Of a DNA stretch of 31,843 nucleotides, positions 7,239-16,521 are shown one piece after another (position 1 is the stretch's first letter; every line of letters starts with the position of its first letter). Made by a program: the position numbers and the translations under genes. The DNA lies in contig JBDHXV010000032.1 in assembly GCA_039810885.1 (NCBI GenBank), positions 1 to 31,843 of the forward strand, given 5' to 3'. The notes below the pieces were generated by a model, which saw only the letters and a list, made by a program, of their open reading frames with translations, was not told where the DNA came from and searched no databases. Origin of the DNA: BJGO01 sp039810885. GTDB taxonomy: Bacteria > Bacteroidota > Bacteroidia > Chitinophagales > UBA10324.

Positions 7239-8525
7239 TTAGAATCGATATGCCAAAGAGAGTGAGATATTGACTGCGGTACTTTTATCAGGCGTTAAAA
7301 AGCCATCCAGAGCCGTGCTGCTAAGCATAAAAAGATATTCTTTCGATGCATGAGTCAGGTCGTAATAGATACTTGCGCCGAAATGCGGATTTGACATTCC
7401 GCCGACTCTCCCGTTAAAGTAGAACTGTACATTTTTAATTTGTTTTCCTATATATGCCTGTAGGAGTACCGTGTTGTTATGGTAGCTCTGGTAGGTTAAT
7501 TGAGTTTGCAGTAAAAATGTTTTTGCGAAATTCAACTTATAACCTACATGAATGCTCATCGGCAGGGCATCCATTATATTGGCACTATATTTTTCCAACC
7601 CGATATATCGAAATAAGCTGTCGCGATCTATATGATTAAAAGTGGTATCGGTAATGGCAAACAAATTATTAATTTCTATTCCTTCGAAACTGATATTCTT
7701 TCTGCCTCTATATATATCGGATCTGGAAAGGGTATTAATTGATGATAAATCATTAAATCCAGCCCAGAGCATATAATGTGAAGGGTTTGATGAATAAATA
7801 GCACCCGCATCTAAACTGAATCCAATATATGATGGCGCAAGAAGCGATTTTGAATAATTGGAGCTTACATAATCTAAGGAGTAGGATAAATCTAACTTTT
7901 CTCCATATTCGTAGTTTGTTAACATGGCATCATTCAAGATTCCGTGTCGATAATTGTCGCCTTGTATAATTCCAATTGTTCCATACACTACTATATTTTT
8001 TGTGGGCTTATAATGGAGTGTGTATTTTAATTCTTTTTGGCTAATGCTGAATAACTCACAATGGCCAATATCTAATTGACTCACATTTGCATTGCCAAAC
8101 ATAAGGAATTGAAACAACCCTTTGGATACCGCTGCGAGGTTTAGGCTACGATCACTTATCGAAATCTGATGTGTGAATAAGGAGGAGTCTCTTTTCCAAG
8201 AATACAGAGCGCCATAATTAAATCCTGCATCAAGATAGCTTCCTCCTCTCCTTTGCAGTTGCCTTAGTTTATCGCCTTCTGTAATGAATTGACTCGATAC
8301 AATCTTATTAGCAAAAGCGATATCAATATATGAAGAGTTATAGGCCGCACTTCCCGAAATCATTATTTGATGAAATGATGCATTGTCCATACTGATATCT
8401 GTTAGTGTACCTACCCCGCATTGACTATGAAAAATTTGTATTCGGTTTATTGCACTATCGTTCTTCTGTGCAAGGGTGTGAGTAATAATGCAAAAGAGTA
8501 TAATACTTATTGCAAGAAATCTCAT
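7239..8525 (-). CDS. Outer-membrane beta-barrel protein (DUF5723-like)
   Basis: A 428-residue exported protein with a signal peptide (1-19, ending LAQ). Many amphipathic, Tyr/Ser-rich strands follow, and the final strand ends in an aromatic residue (LSLAYRF), as is typical for outer-membrane barrels folded by BamA. Strand pairs such as LDLSYSLDYVSSNY, PSYIGFSLDAGAIYSS and MSIHVGYKLNFAK fit a porin-like or PorV-like barrel. The overall look is that of proteins annotated DUF5723 in Bacteroidota, but I cannot confirm the family. Its ATG overlaps the stop of the upstream lipoprotein gene by four bases, so the two are translationally coupled and may work together at the outer membrane. Confidence 0.75.
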   Translation of the reverse strand: MRFLAISIILFCIITHTLAQKNDSAINRIQIFHSQCGVGTLTDISMDNASFHQIMISGSAAYNSSYIDIAFANKIVSSQFITEGDKLRQLQRRGGSYLDAGFNYGALYSWKRDSSLFTHQISISDRSLNLAAVSKGLFQFLMFGNANVSQLDIGHCELFSISQKELKYTLHYKPTKNIVVYGTIGIIQGDNYRHGILNDAMLTNYEYGEKLDLSYSLDYVSSNYSKSLLAPSYIGFSLDAGAIYSSNPSHYMLWAGFNDLSSINTLSRSDIYRGRKNISFEGIEINNLFAITDTTFNHIDRDSLFRYIGLEKYSANIMDALPMSIHVGYKLNFAKTFLLQTQLTYQSYHNNTVLLQAYIGKQIKNVQFYFNGRVGGMSNPHFGASIYYDLTHASKEYLFMLSSTALDGFLTPDKSTAVNISLSLAYRF

Positions 8526-10618
8526 TCTGCCTTAGTTTTTAAAATCATATTTCCGGTGAGTTTACAATCTAAATAGTTTGTGTCGTATATTTTTAAATAG
8601 CCATCACAGCCTGGTTTTTGATTGGTATTAAACACGGCTTTTACAATAGCTCGTTTTGTAGAGCGTATTTTGGAAGCCTCTTCTTCTGTGATGGGCAGTT
8701 CAAGTATTGTTTTAACCGGTTCAACGACCTTACACGTGGCATCCGGATTTCCGGCTAAGATACTTTGTGTACCATGTGTTAAACTCATAACAGGGAAATT
8801 ATTTTCATCTAAAAGAACTAAGCTCACATCTGCGCTTAGAGGCATTTTATTTTCGCATATTAAATAAAATGTTCCGCTTTTTAAGTGCTTGAGTTGGTTA
8901 ATCGCACTTAAGTCAAATGATACGGTGTCGTAATACGTCAAATTGGATGCGATAAGAGATAAGGGTATTTCTGCAGTCATATTAATGTCAACCTTGCTAT
9001 CTGCGTAACAAAAGTCGCCGTAGTTGTATGTGTTTCCATAAGGGTTTAGAAAAATGTTTAATTGGTAACGCACCTTATCGGGTAGGTTCTCAAGCCAGCT
9101 TTTAATGTTGGAATTAGAGCTGTTTAAACTATAGGAAGATACCGACGGAGTTAACGGATTGTCTGTGGCACGAGCGATCAGGATAGGCGTGTTCATCATC
9201 TGTGTTGATTGCAGTGGTATCGTTGTATTCGTGCTGCTTCTCACCGACTCAAGTTTTGATATTTTGACTCTGCCCTCAGCACCCAAGTTATTTACGATAT
9301 CTAATTTTACGTTGAGGTCTTCAATATGCAATGTGCCTTGATTGATTTTACGGAATACATCCATAGTGTTTTCATCCGGTCCTAATTCAACAATTTGTTG
9401 GCCTAAATAACCATTCACATATTCGGGAATAATGTCAATCAAACCATAATCAATAAAAATGCTATCTGCAGATGAAATATTAATAGCTTGCCCGGTAGAA
9501 TCAATTCTCACTTTCAGATGATTAACAAAGGTGTTGAATTTATTACCGTTGACTCCTTGTAAGTTAATAGTATATCCTGCGAGGTTAACGGTGCGTAGTA
9601 CAGCGGCCGGTGGGCCTGAAACATAGGCAGGTACCGGCTCTTGAAAAGAGATAGTTTCACCGTTGGGGCCAAATGCCGAAGGAAGTGTGTAACTAAAGTG
9701 TGTTTTTTCTTTTACCGTGCTGTTAATCTTTAATTTTAAGGTACCTGATTTTACTTTGATGGTTTTCAGTTTTGCACCGCCACTTATATTATATTGAGTT
9801 TCCTGATCTTCATCAATGATATTTTGTGAAGGGAAGGATGCCATCGCATTATCTACGATCATGTCGTGTGCTTTGAGCGTAACTAAAATAGCATTAGAAG
9901 TATCTATTAAAACGTTATTGCCATTAGATCCCGGACTATCTAAATCAATAATTTTGGCTACGAGTGTGCCCTCAACATATTTTCCCGACAAGTCAATAAC
10001 TTTTGTTTGTTGTGAGTGAGTAACTAAATTGGTAAAAGTTTCTGTAGCAATAACATTTCCATTTATCTGATTTTTGATTTGAAAAACAAGGTTGCTAATA
10101 TCTATTGGAAAGCCGTTGTTTAAGGTGATATCAATAAATCCATGGATCACATTTGCCGATTGAAAAAAATCTGTAGCATTAATAACCTCATCTCCAGATT
10201 GCTGGTTTGTTAGCGGATTGATAACCATATTATTGCCATTATTGGTAATAATCAATGATCCTACAATACCTAACTGCTGGCAGAATCTCCCCAAACTAAA
10301 CGGATAAGTGGTTGTTTGATCAGCGAGTTGCAGGTTTGAAATTTTATAAAGCGTCTTTACTGTAGTATCCGGGATCTTAATTGCGTTCTCGTTCGGATTA
10401 AAGCTGTACAATGTACTTGTATATACAACTCTCAAGCTGTTATCCGGATTTATATGTACATTGGTATCTCCTGCAAGATTATTAATACTTAAACGTGTTT
10501 TAAAGAGTGGTGTTAAAATGTTCGTCTCCCAATTCGGTGTAATGCGGTCTTTTTTGCACGAGATTGATAACATCATAACAACTATTGCAAGAAAGAAGGT
10601 TGAGAGAAGGTTGCGCAT
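8522..10618 (-). CDS. Large outer-membrane/periplasmic lipoprotein, unknown function
   Basis: A 698-residue lipoprotein. Residues 1-20 are a type II signal sequence with a SIS|C lipobox, and Cys21 would be lipidated. The residues after it (KKDR) are charged but do not form a strong Bacteroidota surface-export signal, so surface exposure is uncertain. The mature part is beta-rich and Asn/Thr/Ser-rich, with no enzyme motif. Repeated short strands of the style GTLKLKINSTVKEKTHFSY and GTLHIEDLNVKLDIVNN suggest several immunoglobulin-like or beta-sandwich domains. The four cysteines after Cys21 that I can see in the second half could form disulfides. It starts ten bases after the gene with a peptidoglycan-binding-like tail and overlaps the barrel gene by four bases. 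I do not recognise a family. Confidence 0.8.
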   Translation of the reverse strand: MRNLLSTFFLAIVVMMLSISCKKDRITPNWETNILTPLFKTRLSINNLAGDTNVHINPDNSLRVVYTSTLYSFNPNENAIKIPDTTVKTLYKISNLQLADQTTTYPFSLGRFCQQLGIVGSLIITNNGNNMVINPLTNQQSGDEVINATDFFQSANVIHGFIDITLNNGFPIDISNLVFQIKNQINGNVIATETFTNLVTHSQQTKVIDLSGKYVEGTLVAKIIDLDSPGSNGNNVLIDTSNAILVTLKAHDMIVDNAMASFPSQNIIDEDQETQYNISGGAKLKTIKVKSGTLKLKINSTVKEKTHFSYTLPSAFGPNGETISFQEPVPAYVSGPPAAVLRTVNLAGYTINLQGVNGNKFNTFVNHLKVRIDSTGQAINISSADSIFIDYGLIDIIPEYVNGYLGQQIVELGPDENTMDVFRKINQGTLHIEDLNVKLDIVNNLGAEGRVKISKLESVRSSTNTTIPLQSTQMMNTPILIARATDNPLTPSVSSYSLNSSNSNIKSWLENLPDKVRYQLNIFLNPYGNTYNYGDFCYADSKVDINMTAEIPLSLIASNLTYYDTVSFDLSAINQLKHLKSGTFYLICENKMPLSADVSLVLLDENNFPVMSLTHGTQSILAGNPDATCKVVEPVKTILELPITEEEASKIRSTKRAIVKAVFNTNQKPGCDGYLKIYDTNYLDCKLTGNMILKTKAE

Positions 10619-10628
10619 TGGTGAAAAG

Positions 10629-11327
10629 TTACGGTATAATATCGAATGATTCGAGCGTGGGGTAATTCAACCCACCAATAGGTAAGTAATGTTCTTCCTG
10701 ATACTTTGACAACACTTCAAAAAATTCAGCATCTACCACATCCGGTTTCATATTTGATAATTTATAACCTCTAAGAAAAAGTCCGTTTTTTATTTGAAGA
10801 ATTAAGCCGCGTGTTACATCATCGGGACAAACTACGGGTACCGTTTTTTCCGTAACTTGATTAGGCAACAAGGTGCTTGTTTCAATATAAGTATATCGAA
10901 CCGGCAAAGAAATTTCTTCATAGCCCGCATCTTTAACTTTTAGCTTATTTTCGTTCAGTATAATATTTTGTCTGAGAAAGAAATATGCATCTCCCGATGT
11001 GTACACCGGTTTCAGTTCAAGAGCCCCATCTTTCTTTTCAATAATTTGATATACGGGCGGATATTTTTTTTGTATAGAACTGTTCCAGTCAATTACAGAA
11101 TCATAACTAACCCGATACACTTCCGGAATGCGTAATTGTTTCTTCTTTTCCGTGATATCAATTACCCGAAGGGTATCTGTTTTATATCGCTGTGGTATTT
11201 TGCAAACCATAAAACAATGTGTGGAATCCATTTGAAAAATCATAGTTTGAGCATACGAAGTAATCGAACCTCTCATAACCAGTATAACAAGGGTAACAGT
11301 AAAAAGATGTTTGCTGATTGAACTCAA
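10629..11327 (-). CDS. Exported protein with peptidoglycan-binding-like C-terminus
   Basis: The open frame extends to a TTG at 11378, but that codon lies inside the ftsZ terminator hairpin, so I place the start at the TTG at 11325-11327. This gives 232 residues beginning with a good signal peptide (SSISKHLF, hydrophobic core, SYA|Q). An ATG 51 bases further in would cut most of the signal peptide. The last ~60 residues read like a PG_binding_1 fold: a first helix ILQIKNGLFLRGYKLS, a second helix EFFEVLSKYQEEHYLPIGG, then LNYPTLESFDI. This matches the family pattern of helix, GY, FQ-like helix, L-P-x-GG-L and TL. The N-terminal two thirds are beta-rich and unrecognised. It lies just behind the dcw operon and ten bases before the large lipoprotein gene. 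The domain call is by eye. Confidence 0.68.
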   Translation of the reverse strand: MSSISKHLFTVTLVILVMRGSITSYAQTMIFQMDSTHCFMVCKIPQRYKTDTLRVIDITEKKKQLRIPEVYRVSYDSVIDWNSSIQKKYPPVYQIIEKKDGALELKPVYTSGDAYFFLRQNIILNENKLKVKDAGYEEISLPVRYTYIETSTLLPNQVTEKTVPVVCPDDVTRGLILQIKNGLFLRGYKLSNMKPDVVDAEFFEVLSKYQEEHYLPIGGLNYPTLESFDIIP

Positions 11328-11365
11328 ATGAAATAACGTTAGATGAATTTGCCCGATATAAAAAT

Positions 11366-11390
11366 GAAACCCCTCCAAAGAGGGGTTTTT
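11366..11390 (-). terminator. dcw operon terminator behind ftsZ
   Basis: AAACCCCTC (11367-11375) pairs with GAGGGGTTT (11380-11388) over 9 bp around a 4-nt loop. On the minus strand the stem is followed by CATTTTT, and on the plus strand by TTAATTTT. It begins a few bases after the ftsZ stop and separates the dcw operon from the envelope genes. Confidence 0.85.
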
Positions 11391-11394
11391 AATT

Positions 11395-12981
11395 TTAATC
11401 TACTTTATCTTTTCCGTGAAGGAAATTATTTTTCTTAATCTCGGGGCTTGCGTTTGCATCCGTTGCATCAAGATACATTCCAGACATACTCGATTCAGAT
11501 GAATGAGGTGGTGTAGGCAGATTAACATTTTTTCTTAGGTAGGCCGGCATGCTTTCCCTGTCTTGCACGTTACTGCTCCGATAACCGTGATAGTTCATTC
11601 CTTTCAAACGATCGCTTTTTGTCTTCCCCATATTTTGAGCGTGTGATGGATCTTCATTTGTAGGTATAGTGGTACTGGCTGCTGGAGTAACTATCAATTT
11701 CATACCTTCAGATTGTTTAACTGTATCTGCTTTACTATCCGGTGCTTCTATATTCATCTCCGTTTGTGTAGCAGTTGTGATCAATTCTGCTTGAGTTGCA
11801 AGCCCTGATGTCGCAGGTGTTGATTCTAACTCGATTTTAGCTTGAACAGGGGTCGTGTTAAGTTGCGCTGTCGTTGATGGGTTCGTATTATTGGATCCGA
11901 TGGCTTCTATATTTGACGTAATCGATTCGTTTTGCTTCGTAGTAGTTTGTGTAACACCTTTATCTGTCGTTAAAGGGGTGACAGTTCGTTTTGCTTGTCT
12001 GATTGGATCTACAGATTCAAATCCTGTGGCAATTACTGTTACGGATAACTTATCTCCGAGCGATTCGTTGTAACAATTTCCCCAAATAATATTTGTGTCG
12101 GCACCGGCTACTGTTTGAATGTATTCTTGAATGTCAGATATCTCGTCAAGGGTTACTTCTATCTTACCTGATGTGATGTTCAGCAAAATATTCTTAGCCC
12201 CATTTATATCATTATCATTTAAGAGTGGGGAATTTAATGCTTGTTCTATTGCAAGAACCGCACGATTATCTCCTTCAGCTATAGCCGTTCCCATAATTGC
12301 CACCCCGCTATTACGCATAACTGTGTTAACGTCGTTAAAGTCCACGTTCACATAGCCGGCTACTGTAATAATCTCAGCAATACTCCTCGCTGCATTAGTT
12401 AAAATGCTATCGGCCTGATTAAAAGCTTGGGATAAGGGTAAGTTGCCATGAATCATTCTTAATTTGTCATTAGAAATTACGAGGATACTATCTACATAAT
12501 TCCTCAACTCTTCAATTCCTTCTTTAGCTTGTTTCAAGCGTTTCGGGCCTTCTGCAACAAAAGGTGTAGTTACCAAGCCAACGGTTAAAATGCCCAGTTC
12601 TCGGGCAGCCTTAGCAATTACGGGAGCTCCGCCTGTTCCGGTTCCCTTACCCATCCCTGCAGTAATGAAAACCATTTTTGTGCCACGAGAGAGCATTTCT
12701 TTAATTAGATCAAAGGATTCAATTGCAGCACGTTTGCCAACTTCAGGATCCATTCCTGCTCCACGACCTTCCGTAAAGCTTTGCCCTAAGGTAAGTTTTG
12801 TTTGAACAGGACTTAAATCAAGCGCCTGTTGGTCTGTATTGCATACGATGAAGTCAACGCCGATAATTCCCTGTCGGTACATATGATTTACTGCATTGCT
12901 GCCACCACCGCCAACGCCTATTACCTTAATGATGGATGATTGTTCTTTATTCAAGTCAAATTGTATGGAGAGTTCTGTCAT
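11395..12981 (-). CDS. ftsZ: Cell division protein FtsZ
   Basis: A 528-residue tubulin-like GTPase that forms the division ring on the inner face of the membrane. The nucleotide pocket shows the GVGGGGSNAV loop (22-31), CNTDQQAL (47-54) and the tubulin signature region ITAGMGKGTGTGGAPVI (106-122). The synergy loop NVDFNDVNTVM, used for GTP hydrolysis by the next subunit, is intact. The signature loop carries Lys112 where nearly all FtsZ have Gly (GMGGGTGTG), an unusual change. A linker of about 150 residues, rich in Thr, Ala, Asn and Gln, follows the core. The C-terminus holds a conserved PAYLRKNVNL peptide that should bind FtsA, and ends with an FLHGKDKVD tail resembling the FLHDNVD-type end of other Bacteroidota FtsZ. 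It is the last gene before the operon terminator. Confidence 0.97.
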   Translation of the reverse strand: MTELSIQFDLNKEQSSIIKVIGVGGGGSNAVNHMYRQGIIGVDFIVCNTDQQALDLSPVQTKLTLGQSFTEGRGAGMDPEVGKRAAIESFDLIKEMLSRGTKMVFITAGMGKGTGTGGAPVIAKAARELGILTVGLVTTPFVAEGPKRLKQAKEGIEELRNYVDSILVISNDKLRMIHGNLPLSQAFNQADSILTNAARSIAEIITVAGYVNVDFNDVNTVMRNSGVAIMGTAIAEGDNRAVLAIEQALNSPLLNDNDINGAKNILLNITSGKIEVTLDEISDIQEYIQTVAGADTNIIWGNCYNESLGDKLSVTVIATGFESVDPIRQAKRTVTPLTTDKGVTQTTTKQNESITSNIEAIGSNNTNPSTTAQLNTTPVQAKIELESTPATSGLATQAELITTATQTEMNIEAPDSKADTVKQSEGMKLIVTPAASTTIPTNEDPSHAQNMGKTKSDRLKGMNYHGYRSSNVQDRESMPAYLRKNVNLPTPPHSSESSMSGMYLDATDANASPEIKKNNFLHGKDKVD

Positions 12982-13010
12982 AAGAGTATTTTGAGTAAGG
13001 ATTGTTTAAT

Positions 13011-14375
13011 TTAATCAAATTCATCAATTTCATCATCGCGCATAAAACTTATTATGCTTTGGTAAAAAGAAGCTAAGGCTCCTTTCTTTTTCTTTGGAGT
13101 GTAAGGTGCTGCGGCAGGGGCTTTTGCTTCATTCTTGCCGGGCTGTGGCTCGTTTGAGTTCGGTTTAGTGGTATTCGTGCTGTCACTGCGAAGGAATTCA
13201 TCATACTTAGATTCATAGTCTTCGAAGCCTTTCAATAAGAGTCCGATACAAGTGGCATACATAGGGTGTTTCACTTCATCAATTTTTTGTGAAACTATAT
13301 GTTCAATCGGATAACCGATACGGGCATCCAGCCCGGTAATATATTGAACTAACTGAGCCAGGTTCTTTAACTGAGAGCCGCCTCCGGTTAGTACAATGCC
13401 TCCGATTAATTTGTTTTGGAAGCCACTTTGTCTTATTTCGTGATCTACATCTTCAATAATTTCCTCGACCCTTGCCTGTATGATGTGTGCAAGATTTTTT
13501 ACGGAAATCTCCTTGGGTTGTCTTCCCCGTAGTCCGGGTATTGAAACGATTTGGTTATCTAAATCGTCGCCAGCTATGGCGCTGCCATAATTTATTTTTA
13601 AAGCTTCTGCTTGGTGACGTAGCACTTGACATCCTTCTTTAATATCATCCGTAATGCTGTTGCCGCCAAATGGAATTACGTGTGTGTGTCTAATTATGCC
13701 GTCTTGGAATATGGCTACATCAGTTGTTCCTCCACCAATATCTACCAAAACAACTCCGGCTTCCTTTTCCTCTTCTGTAAGCACTGCATCGGCACTGGCC
13801 AATGGTTCCAAAACCATGTCAATCATTTTGTAGCCGGCTTTTTCTACACATTTAATGATATTCTTAGCTGCACTAATTTGACCTGTGATAATGTGAAAGT
13901 TGGCTTCAAGGCGTACACCGCACATGCCAATAGGGTCTTTAATACCACGCTCGCTATCTACTATGAATTCTTGTGGGAGCACTTGTATAATACGATCACC
14001 CGGGTTAACAACCAGCCTGCGCATATCATCGGTTAATCGTTTGATATCATCACGATTAATTTCCGTATCGATATTTTCTCTGGTAAGAATACCACGATGT
14101 TGTATGCTTTTAATATGCTGTCCCGCAATACCGACATAAATATTTCGGATATTTATTTCGGAGTTATCTTCCGCATCTCTTACGGCTTTCATTATAGACG
14201 CTACGGTCTTATCAATATTAGCTATTGTTCCACGCATTACTCCTAACGACTCTGCAAGCCCTATGCTCACAATTTCTACTTTACCGTGTTCATTCTTACG
14301 ACCCACCATAGCACAAATTTTTGTAGTGCCGATGTCAAGGCCAACGATATACTCTGAGCTATTCATAGTTTTCAA
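13011..14375 (-). CDS. ftsA: Cell division protein FtsA
   Basis: A 454-residue actin-like ATPase that ties FtsZ filaments to the membrane. The phosphate-1 motif YIVGLDIGTTKICAMVG is at 9-25. The 1C subdomain (SHS2) region follows, then the phosphate-2 motif VVLVDIGGGTTDVAIF near residue 210 and the adenosine motif IGGIVLTGGGSQLKNL near residue 325. After a Pro/Lys/Asn-rich linker (about 400-432), the C-terminus (ALASFYQSIISFMR, then acidic) is an amphipathic helix expected to insert in the membrane. The ATG overlaps the ftsQ stop by four bases, and ftsZ starts 29 bases downstream. All expected motifs are present. Confidence 0.97.
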   Translation of the reverse strand: MKTMNSSEYIVGLDIGTTKICAMVGRKNEHGKVEIVSIGLAESLGVMRGTIANIDKTVASIMKAVRDAEDNSEINIRNIYVGIAGQHIKSIQHRGILTRENIDTEINRDDIKRLTDDMRRLVVNPGDRIIQVLPQEFIVDSERGIKDPIGMCGVRLEANFHIITGQISAAKNIIKCVEKAGYKMIDMVLEPLASADAVLTEEEKEAGVVLVDIGGGTTDVAIFQDGIIRHTHVIPFGGNSITDDIKEGCQVLRHQAEALKINYGSAIAGDDLDNQIVSIPGLRGRQPKEISVKNLAHIIQARVEEIIEDVDHEIRQSGFQNKLIGGIVLTGGGSQLKNLAQLVQYITGLDARIGYPIEHIVSQKIDEVKHPMYATCIGLLLKGFEDYESKYDEFLRSDSTNTTKPNSNEPQPGKNEAKAPAAAPYTPKKKKGALASFYQSIISFMRDDEIDEFD

Positions 14376-15178
14376 TGTTGGGTGTTGTTGATGTTTTGAG
14401 TTGACGAGTTGCGTTTAGTTGCTATAACCTGATTGTTAAATTTTAAATTTATTATGCTGTAGTTGTTGAGCAGTCCAGGGTTTGCATTGAGGTAGAAAGC
14501 TTTCAGGTTTTGAAGTTTGCTATCTATCTGCTGCGCATTACCCAATAGAATGTCTTGTTGAGCAATCATAGGAACTAGATGAATTTCTTGATTTTCATCT
14601 ACCCAAATTTGCTCTATCATTCGCGCAAAAAAATCGTCTCTAAGAATCTCATTAGTCAAAAACACCAAATCATTAAGTTGCTTTTGTCCCAGAGTATCTG
14701 TCTGACGATCGTTTGCTGAAATATGACCACCTGCAACAAGTACGCGTGCCGTAAATTTAGGATGGAGAGGCATCTTGCTGGCGGACTCATCTACATAATA
14801 ACTAACATTGTTGCTGTTCATAATTCTTAATACTGGGTTTCGCTGTTGAACACTAACATGCAGAGTTGATAGCGCATCTATATATACTTCGGCAGAGCGT
14901 ACGTATCCGTTACTTTCAATCATGCGTTCTAATTGAGCTAAATCAATTTTATTCATCTGTGTTTTTCCGGGTGTTATTTTTAGCTCGTTTAAATAATTCC
15001 GTATATCTTCTTCATTAAGGAAATAAGCCCCGGCGGCGGTATTTAAATTTATATCGAAAGCATAAAGATTTTGCGCATCATAACGATAAGATGCTGCTAT
15101 GCAGGTATAGACCATCACCAGCGTAGCAAACAGCCACATTACGCGACGCCACTTTATTTTATGCCACCATTTTTTCAT
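14372..15178 (-). CDS. ftsQ: Cell division protein FtsQ
   Basis: A 268-residue bitopic division protein of typical length. A basic cytoplasmic tail (KKWWHKIKWRR) precedes one transmembrane helix (about 12-30). A POTRA domain follows in the periplasm (about 43-112; ITPGKTQMNKIDLAQLERMI, NGYVRSAEVYID, LHVSVQQRNPVLRI). The FtsQ beta-domain comes next, with the YYVDESASKMPL element near residue 128 that is typical of Bacteroidota members. FtsQ scaffolds FtsL and the FtsW-FtsI septal synthase. It overlaps murC and ftsA by four bases at each end. FtsB is not encoded nearby. Confidence 0.93.
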   Translation of the reverse strand: MKKWWHKIKWRRVMWLFATLVMVYTCIAASYRYDAQNLYAFDINLNTAAGAYFLNEEDIRNYLNELKITPGKTQMNKIDLAQLERMIESNGYVRSAEVYIDALSTLHVSVQQRNPVLRIMNSNNVSYYVDESASKMPLHPKFTARVLVAGGHISANDRQTDTLGQKQLNDLVFLTNEILRDDFFARMIEQIWVDENQEIHLVPMIAQQDILLGNAQQIDSKLQNLKAFYLNANPGLLNNYSIINLKFNNQVIATKRNSSTQNINNTQH

Positions 15179-16521
15179 CTTCTTTGTAACATCTGTTGGA
15201 TAGGTTTAGCAAATTGATCTATGTCTCCTGCACCTAGTGTACAAAGCACCTCGAATTTTTCCTTCTCCAATTCCATAAGCAGTTGAGATTTATCCACCAA
15301 ACGTGCGGGAATGTTTTTTATTAAGGAAATGAGCATGTCACTGGTTACACCTAATATGGGTAACTCGCGAGCGGGATATATGGGTAAAAGGATTACTTCA
15401 TCGGCTTGAGATAAAGAACGAGCAAAATCTTGAACAAAATCTTGCGTGCGAGAATATAGATGAGGCTGAAAGACAACTGTTAATTTCTTATTGGGTCGAA
15501 ACACACGTAAAGCTTGAATTGCTGCCGCTATTTCTGCTGGATGGTGTGCATAATCATCAATGTAAGTAACATGACTCGTGTCCACTAATATTTCAAAGCG
15601 TCTCTTTACTCCTTTGAAGGAAGTGACCGCATTGCGAATTTTATTGTCTTCCAGGCCTAAAAATTTACATACACTTATTGCTGCCAAAGCATTCTCCACA
15701 TTATGTAAACCGGGAACAGGCATCATAAAATCTGTTATGGTTTCATTTTTATACTGCACGTCGAAATAATAATAGCCATTCTTTAGTTGCAGGTTAGTCG
15801 CATGCACATTGGCTTCAGGGCGTATTACATCATAAGATATTTGTGAAAAATGATGTACGGGTAATAAGTCTCTATACACTAAGAGTCCATTGATATCTGT
15901 TAAGTCGGCAAAGTGTTGAAAGGCTTCGAGTAATGCTTCATGAGTGTGATAAATATCTAAATGATCCGCATCGCACGAAGTGATGACAGAGACATAAGGA
16001 TGAAGCTTATGAAATGAGCGGTCATACTCATCTGCCTCAACGACAATGATATTATTTTCCGATGACCAATAATTTGTTTGATAATTAGTGGAGATTCCCC
16101 CCAGAAATGCGGTACATCCAAAGCCACTATCTCGTAAGATGTGCGCCACTAAAGTTGTGGTAGTTGTTTTTCCGTGCGTGCCGGCGATGGCAATTGTTCT
16201 GTTATGACGGGTAATTTCTTGTAGTAAATCTGAGCGTTTCAGGAGCACATAACCATGCTTTCTGAAATAGGATAGCTCAAGGTGATCTGTTGGAATGGCT
16301 GGCGTATAAACAATTATGTCTGCGTCTTTGTCAGCAAATTGCATGTTTTCTTCATAGTGGACATCAATCCCCTCCAGTGTCAGTTCTCGCGTTAAAGTTG
16401 TTTCGGTTTTATCATAACCGCTCACTTTCTTTCCCTGTTGTTTGCAATACCGTGCCAGTGCACTCATTCCGATGCCTCCTATACCAATGAAATAGACTCG
16501 TTTTATTTCAAGCCAATTCAC
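15175..16521 (-). CDS. murC: UDP-N-acetylmuramate--L-alanine ligase
   Basis: A 448-residue Mur ligase that adds L-Ala to UDP-MurNAc with ATP, the first step of the peptide stem, in the cytoplasm. The N-terminal Rossmann motif GIGGIGMS (13-20) binds the UDP part. The ATP loop AGTHGKTTTT is at 113-122. The central EADEYDRSFHKL (Mg/carbamylated-lysine region) and the DDYAHHPAEI motif follow, and the C-terminal domain has the PHLYSRTQDF element. All are typical of MurC. It overlaps murG by 14 bases and ftsQ by four. Confidence 0.97.
   Translation of the reverse strand: MNWLEIKRVYFIGIGGIGMSALARYCKQQGKKVSGYDKTETTLTRELTLEGIDVHYEENMQFADKDADIIVYTPAIPTDHLELSYFRKHGYVLLKRSDLLQEITRHNRTIAIAGTHGKTTTTTLVAHILRDSGFGCTAFLGGISTNYQTNYWSSENNIIVVEADEYDRSFHKLHPYVSVITSCDADHLDIYHTHEALLEAFQHFADLTDINGLLVYRDLLPVHHFSQISYDVIRPEANVHATNLQLKNGYYYFDVQYKNETITDFMMPVPGLHNVENALAAISVCKFLGLEDNKIRNAVTSFKGVKRRFEILVDTSHVTYIDDYAHHPAEIAAAIQALRVFRPNKKLTVVFQPHLYSRTQDFVQDFARSLSQADEVILLPIYPARELPILGVTSDMLISLIKNIPARLVDKSQLLMELEKEKFEVLCTLGAGDIDQFAKPIQQMLQRR

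Noticed and set aside
13626..14036. A 136-codon open frame on the plus strand
   Set aside because: It lies entirely antisense to ftsA, which has all its motifs. The product is Asn/Cys/His/Tyr-rich with no domain, as expected for a shadow of a conserved gene.
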